The notes below the pieces were generated by a model that was not told where the DNA came from, made no database searches, and saw only the letters and a program-made list of their open reading frames with translations. Both the position numbers and the translations under genes were made by a program. From NCBI GenBank assembly GCA_903873355.1, contig CAIQOG010000663.1:1-10216 (forward strand): a stretch of 10,216 nucleotides of DNA, in the 5' to 3' direction. This DNA comes from an uncultured Bacteroidales bacterium. GTDB taxonomy: Bacteria > Bacteroidota > Bacteroidia > Bacteroidales > Paludibacteraceae. Shown here in pieces: positions 7,039-10,216 of this stretch (the first letter of the stretch is position 1; each line of letters begins with the position of its first letter).

Positions 7039-8586
7039 ATGAAAAAAGACCGAATACTTTGGGCTGACGACGAAATTGATTTGTTACGACCTTACGTTTT
7101 ATTTCTCGAAGAAAAAGGCTACGAAGTTGTTACAGCTACCAATGGAAAAGATGCGGTGGAGCTGTGTCGGAAGGAAACTTTCGATATTATTTTTCTGGAC
7201 GAAAATATGCCCGGACTGAGTGGATTGGAAACGTTGGCACTGATTAAGGAAATTGATCAGGATGTACCTATGGTAATGATTACCAAAAGTGAAGAAGAAA
7301 ACATTATGAATATGGCCATCGGCAATAAAATAGCCGATTACCTGACTAAGCCCGTAAACCCGAGTCAGATACTGCTCACACTGAAAAAAAACATCCACAA
7401 AAAGGAAATTATTACTGAACAAACTGCTTCCAATTATCAATCGCAGTTTGGACGGATAGGTATGCAGATTAATGATTCGCTGACTTACGAAGACTGGGTA
7501 GAGGTTTATAAAAAGTTGATTTACTGGGAGCTGGAACTGGCCGATGCCGATAACGGAATGGACGAAATGCTCCAGATGCAAAAGACAGAAGCTAACAGCA
7601 CATTTACTAAATTCATTCGTAAAAATTACGAGAACTGGTTTAGTAACCCTGAAAAGCGACCGGTAATGAGCCCTGATTTATTCAAAACCAAAGTGTTCCC
7701 ATTGCTCGATAATGGCGAAAAAGTTTTCTTCATTCTGATTGATAATTTCCGTTACGATCAGTGGAAAATCATCCGCGAGTTGCTCTCTGAATTCTATCAG
7801 TTTACCGACGAAGGTCTGTATTGCAGTATTTTACCCACTGCTACCCAATATGCCCGCAATGCCATATTCTCCGGTTTAATGCCACTTCAGATACAGCAAA
7901 TGTTTCCTGACCTGTGGGTGGAAGAGGAAGAAGACGAAGGCAAAAACATGAATGAAAAGGATTTGCTTGAAACCATGTTTAAGCGCTACCGGAAAAACTA
8001 CACATATTCATACCACAAAGTGAACGAGTCGGCATATTGCGAAAAATTGATTGAACAACTTCCCCGATTAGATGCAAACCAACTGAATGTTGTTGTTCTG
8101 AACTTTATCGATATGTTGTCGCACGCCCGAACCGAATCGAAAATGATGCGTGAGCTTGCAAACGATGAACAGGCTTATCGTTCACTGACTTTGTCATGGT
8201 TCAAACATTCACCTACCTACGAACTCTTTAAATCCATTGCCCAACGTGGTTATAAAGTCATTCTGACAACTGACCACGGTACAATACAGGTAAAAGATGC
8301 CATAAAAGTTGTAGGCGACAGAAACACCAATGTGAATTTGAGATATAAAGTAGGTAAAAGTCTGAGTTACAATAAAAAGGAAGTGTTCGAGATTACACAG
8401 CCTTCGAAAGTGGGATTGCCAAGTCCGAATGTGAGTTCAGCCTATATCTTTGCATTCAATGATAATTTCTTTGCATATCCAAACAATTATAACCATTACG
8501 TAAGCTATTATAAAAATACGTTCCAGCACGGTGGAATTTCACTGGAAGAAATGATTATTCCGCTGGTAGTGATGGAGCCGAAATAA
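7039..8586 (+). CDS. porX: T9SS response regulator PorX (receiver + PglZ domain)
   Basis: PorX is the cytoplasmic regulator of T9SS genes, known to work with the histidine kinase PorY and the ECF sigma factor SigP in Porphyromonas. Residues 1-120 are a receiver domain with the full active site: Asp10/Asp11, phospho-acceptor Asp54 in LDENMPG, Thr82 and Lys104 in LTKP. A helical bundle covers about 125-200. From about 225 there is a PglZ/alkaline-phosphatase-superfamily domain with the expected metal-ligand candidates: Asp235 (LIDNFRYD), Thr267/Thr269 (LPTATQ), Asp358 and His362 (NFIDMLSH), Asp412-His413 (TTDHG) and His497 (FQHGG). PorX of this type has been reported to bind zinc and cleave phosphodiesters. 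The 515-residue length is typical. There is no DNA-binding domain, so output presumably goes through protein contacts or catalysis. The ATG at 7039 gives MKKDRILWADDE, the canonical start. No porY or sigP is in this window. Confidence 0.93.
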   Translation: MKKDRILWADDEIDLLRPYVLFLEEKGYEVVTATNGKDAVELCRKETFDIIFLDENMPGLSGLETLALIKEIDQDVPMVMITKSEEENIMNMAIGNKIADYLTKPVNPSQILLTLKKNIHKKEIITEQTASNYQSQFGRIGMQINDSLTYEDWVEVYKKLIYWELELADADNGMDEMLQMQKTEANSTFTKFIRKNYENWFSNPEKRPVMSPDLFKTKVFPLLDNGEKVFFILIDNFRYDQWKIIRELLSEFYQFTDEGLYCSILPTATQYARNAIFSGLMPLQIQQMFPDLWVEEEEDEGKNMNEKDLLETMFKRYRKNYTYSYHKVNESAYCEKLIEQLPRLDANQLNVVVLNFIDMLSHARTESKMMRELANDEQAYRSLTLSWFKHSPTYELFKSIAQRGYKVILTTDHGTIQVKDAIKVVGDRNTNVNLRYKVGKSLSYNKKEVFEITQPSKVGLPSPNVSSAYIFAFNDNFFAYPNNYNHYVSYYKNTFQHGGISLEEMIIPLVVMEPK

Positions 8587-8592
8587 AAAACT

Positions 8593-8683
8593 GCCCCCAA
8601 CCCCTAAAGGGGAGTAAGAAAAGGGGTTTACGAAATTTAATAAAATACAACTAACTCAAAACTCCCCTTTAGGGGTTGGGGGC
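8593..8683. repeat. Inverted-repeat element A (CCCCTAAAGGGG family)
   Basis: A 91-base element whose ends, 8593-8615 and 8661-8683, are perfect reverse complements over 23 bases, with a 45-base AT-rich interior. Each arm contains its own palindrome (CCCCTAAAGGGG at 8601-8612; CCCCTTTAGGGG at 8664-8675), so either one long stem or two small hairpins can form. It begins 6 bases after the porX stop and ends 7 bases before the argF' ATG. No T-tract follows the right arm, so it is not a textbook intrinsic terminator, though the stem could still stop polymerase or protect RNA ends. The layout is that of a REP/MITE-like intergenic repeat. No transposase is nearby. Confidence 0.85.
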
Positions 8684-8690
8684 TAAATTC

Positions 8691-9644
8691 ATGAAAACTT
8701 ATACCAACGTAAAAGACCTCGGCAATTTGCAGGAAGCAATAAAAGAGGCACTTGAAATAAAGAAAAACCGTTATGCATACAAGCAATTCGGCGAAAATAA
8801 AACACTACTGATGGTGTTTTTCAATTCCAGTCTGCGTACCCGTCTGAGTACACAAAAGGCAGGAATGAATCTGGGTATGAACACGATGGTACTTGACATT
8901 AATCAGGGCGCATGGAAACTCGAAACTGAACGTGGTGTGGTTATGGACGGCGACAAACCCGAACACATTCTCGAAGCCATTCCGGTAATGGGCTGCTATT
9001 GCGACGTGATAGGGGTGCGTGCTTTTGCTCAGTTCGAAAGCAAAGAATTCGACTATCAGGAAACAATTATCAATCAGTTTATAAAGTATTCTGGCAAACC
9101 GGTGTTTAGCATGGAAGGTGCAACATCTCACCCACTCCAGGCTTTTGCCGATCTGATTACAATTGAAGAATACAAAAAAACTGCCCGTCCGAAAGTGGTA
9201 CTGACATGGGCGCCACACCCAAAAGCATTGCCACAGGCTGTTCCTAACTCTTTTGCCGATTTTATGAACGAAGCCGATGTGGATTTTGTGATAACTCACC
9301 CCGAAGGTTATGAGCTTGCTCCTCAGTTTGTTCGTGGAGCTCGCGTTGAATACGACCAGATGAAAGCATTTGAAGGTGCCGACTTTGTGTACGCCAAAAA
9401 CTGGGCAGCATTCCAAGATCCAAACTACGGACAAATTTTAAGCAAAGACCGCTCGTGGACCGTTAGCGACCGACAAATGGCTGTTACAAATAATGCACAT
9501 TTTATGCATTGTTTGCCTGTTCGGCGAAACATGATTGTAACCGATGAAGTGATTGAAAGCGCTCAATCCATTGTAATTCCGGAAGCTGCCAATCGCGAAA
9601 TTTCTGCTCAGGTAGTGATTAAAAGATTATTAGAAAACCCCTAA
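8691..9644 (+). CDS. argF': N-succinyl-L-ornithine carbamoyltransferase (ArgF')
   Basis: This enzyme transfers a carbamoyl group from carbamoyl phosphate to N2-succinyl-L-ornithine, the variant arginine-biosynthesis step known from Bacteroides. Its 317 residues show the transcarbamylase signatures: SSLRTR at 46-51 (carbamoyl-phosphate loop), HPLQ at 147-150, and HCLPVRR at 273-279. Residue 90, in MDGDKPEH, is proline; published swaps show Pro at this site selects succinylornithine and Glu selects acetylornithine, so succinyl specificity is favoured. The protein closely follows B. fragilis ArgF' as I remember it. I chose ATG 8691 because it starts MKTYTNVKDLG, like the family; an in-frame TTG at 8676 lies inside the repeat. 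The end is unusual: the last two codons (Asn-Pro) and the TAA read into repeat element B, so the C terminus appears reset by it. Other arg genes are not in this window. Confidence 0.93.
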   Translation: MKTYTNVKDLGNLQEAIKEALEIKKNRYAYKQFGENKTLLMVFFNSSLRTRLSTQKAGMNLGMNTMVLDINQGAWKLETERGVVMDGDKPEHILEAIPVMGCYCDVIGVRAFAQFESKEFDYQETIINQFIKYSGKPVFSMEGATSHPLQAFADLITIEEYKKTARPKVVLTWAPHPKALPQAVPNSFADFMNEADVDFVITHPEGYELAPQFVRGARVEYDQMKAFEGADFVYAKNWAAFQDPNYGQILSKDRSWTVSDRQMAVTNNAHFMHCLPVRRNMIVTDEVIESAQSIVIPEAANREISAQVVIKRLLENP

Positions 9645-9723
9645 ATCCCCTAAAGGGGACTTTTAGAGGTATGGATTAAATATAAATTATAAACTAACAT
9701 TACACCCCTTTAGGGGTTGGGGG
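9638..9723. repeat. Inverted-repeat element B, related to element A
   Basis: A second, diverged copy of the same family. The left part has CCCCTAAA at 9638-9645 followed by the palindrome CCCCTAAAGGGG at 9647-9658. The right arm, 9705-9723, reads CCCCTTTAGGGGTTGGGGG and is identical over 19 bases to 8664-8682 of element A, in the same orientation. The perfect stem is 12 bases (9647-9658 with 9705-9716). Its interior differs from that of element A. It overlaps the last codons and stop of argF' and ends 5 bases before the apt ATG. Confidence 0.82.
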
Positions 9724-9728
9724 TCATT

Positions 9729-10216
9729 ATGAACTTAGAACAAGTAACTGCGTCAATACGCAACGTGCCTGATTTTCCGAAACCGGGAATTTTATTCAAA
9801 GATATAACCACAGCGATGAAAGATGCTGAAGTGCTTCATTTCATTGCCGACGAATTGTATTACTACTATAAGGACAAAGGTATAACAAAAGTTGTTGGCG
9901 TAGAAAGTCGTGGTTTTGTACTTGGAAGTATTCTGGCTTACAAGCTTGGTGCCGGTTTTGTGCTGCTTCGCAAGCCGGGGAAATTACCTTCAGAAACTTA
10001 CAAAATAGAATATGAACTGGAATACGGAAAAGATTCATTGGAAATTCATAAAGACTCCATCGAAGAAAATGATGTGGTTCTGCTTCACGACGATTTGCTG
10101 GCAACCGGTGGTAGTGCAAGTGCAGCACTGGAACTCTTGACCAAGTTTGCACATAGCACGGTTTATGTAAGTTTTTTGATTGAACTTACATTCCTGAACG
10201 GACGCACTCGCTTGCA
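9729..10216 (+). CDS. apt: Adenine phosphoribosyltransferase, 3' end outside window
   Basis: Apt makes AMP from adenine and PRPP (purine salvage, cytoplasm). The gene is open from ATG 9729 to the right edge, 162 complete codons; the family is about 170-180 residues, so only a short C-terminal piece is missing. Recognisable segments in order are VPDFPKPGILFKDITT (12-28), VGVESRGFVLG (56-66), the flexible loop RKPGKLPSETYK (81-92) with YELEYGKDSLEIHKDSI after it, and the PRPP-binding motif VVLLHDDLLATGGSA (116-130) with the two Asp and the TGG turn intact. Ser129 replaces the more common Thr, a mild change. It starts 84 bases after the argF' stop, with repeat element B filling most of that gap, so it may be read through from argF' or start separately. 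Confidence 0.95.
   Translation, partial: MNLEQVTASIRNVPDFPKPGILFKDITTAMKDAEVLHFIADELYYYYKDKGITKVVGVESRGFVLGSILAYKLGAGFVLLRKPGKLPSETYKIEYELEYGKDSLEIHKDSIEENDVVLLHDDLLATGGSASAALELLTKFAHSTVYVSFLIELTFLNGRTRL

Noticed and set aside
7099..7581. A 160-codon open frame on the minus strand
   Set aside because: It is antisense to the receiver domain and helical bundle of porX and has no family features.
8593..8683. Element A as a CRISPR fragment or classic rho-independent terminator
   Set aside because: There are no regularly spaced direct repeats, and no T-tract follows the stem on either strand; a dispersed inverted repeat explains it better.
8676..8690. TTG at 8676 as an alternative argF' start
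   Set aside because: It would encode five extra residues from inside the inverted repeat; ATG 8691 gives the family-like N terminus and places Pro at position 90 as in the characterised enzyme.
8805..9434. A 209-codon open frame on the minus strand
   Set aside because: It lies wholly inside argF', which has clear family motifs on the plus strand; its translation is rich in Cys/His/Phe with no recognisable domain, as expected for an antisense shadow.
9841..10152. A 103-codon open frame on the minus strand
   Set aside because: It is antisense to apt, whose motifs are unmistakable.

Overview
The window looks like chromosomal DNA of a member of the Bacteroidota, probably Bacteroidales. The evidence is a PorW/SprE-type and a PorX-type type IX secretion (T9SS) gene side by side, an ArgF'-type transcarbamylase with the N-succinylornithine signature known from Bacteroides fragilis, several Bacteroidota-style lipoproteins, AT-rich spacers with TAnnTTTG-like -7 elements, and no clear Shine-Dalgarno sequences. 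I cannot name genus or species.

Left part (1-3103, minus strand): three lipoprotein genes in one direction, transcribed right to left. First comes a lipoprotein with N-terminal TPR-like helices and a CsgG-like domain (3103-1703). A 455-residue LPP20-type lipoprotein (1693-326) follows after 9 bases. Last, after 90 bases, is a short lipoprotein that runs off the left edge (235 to beyond 1). They resemble parts of envelope assemblies such as FlgP/FlgT or CsgG, but their function here is unknown.

Middle (3104-3539): a 436-base AT-rich divergent intergenic region. It has candidate promoters on both strands, two short palindromes and one exact DnaA-box match.

Right part (3540-10216, plus strand): porW, a very large TPR lipoprotein of the T9SS with a duplicated C-terminal domain split by a low-complexity linker. 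Next is porX, a response regulator fused to a PglZ/alkaline-phosphatase-superfamily effector domain and the cytoplasmic regulator of T9SS genes. Then come argF' (N-succinyl-L-ornithine carbamoyltransferase, arginine biosynthesis) and apt (adenine phosphoribosyltransferase, cut by the right edge).

The most unusual structure is a pair of related inverted-repeat elements built on CCCCTAAAGGGG (8593-8683 and about 9638-9723) on either side of argF'. Each fills most of the gap between two genes and ends 5-7 bases before the next start codon. The second copy also supplies the stop codon of argF'. They look like REP/MITE-type intergenic repeats that have become 5' leaders.

Functionally, the window joins an envelope/secretion block (lipoproteins, PorW, PorX) to two housekeeping metabolic genes. 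No RNA genes, CRISPR arrays, transposases or phage genes were seen.
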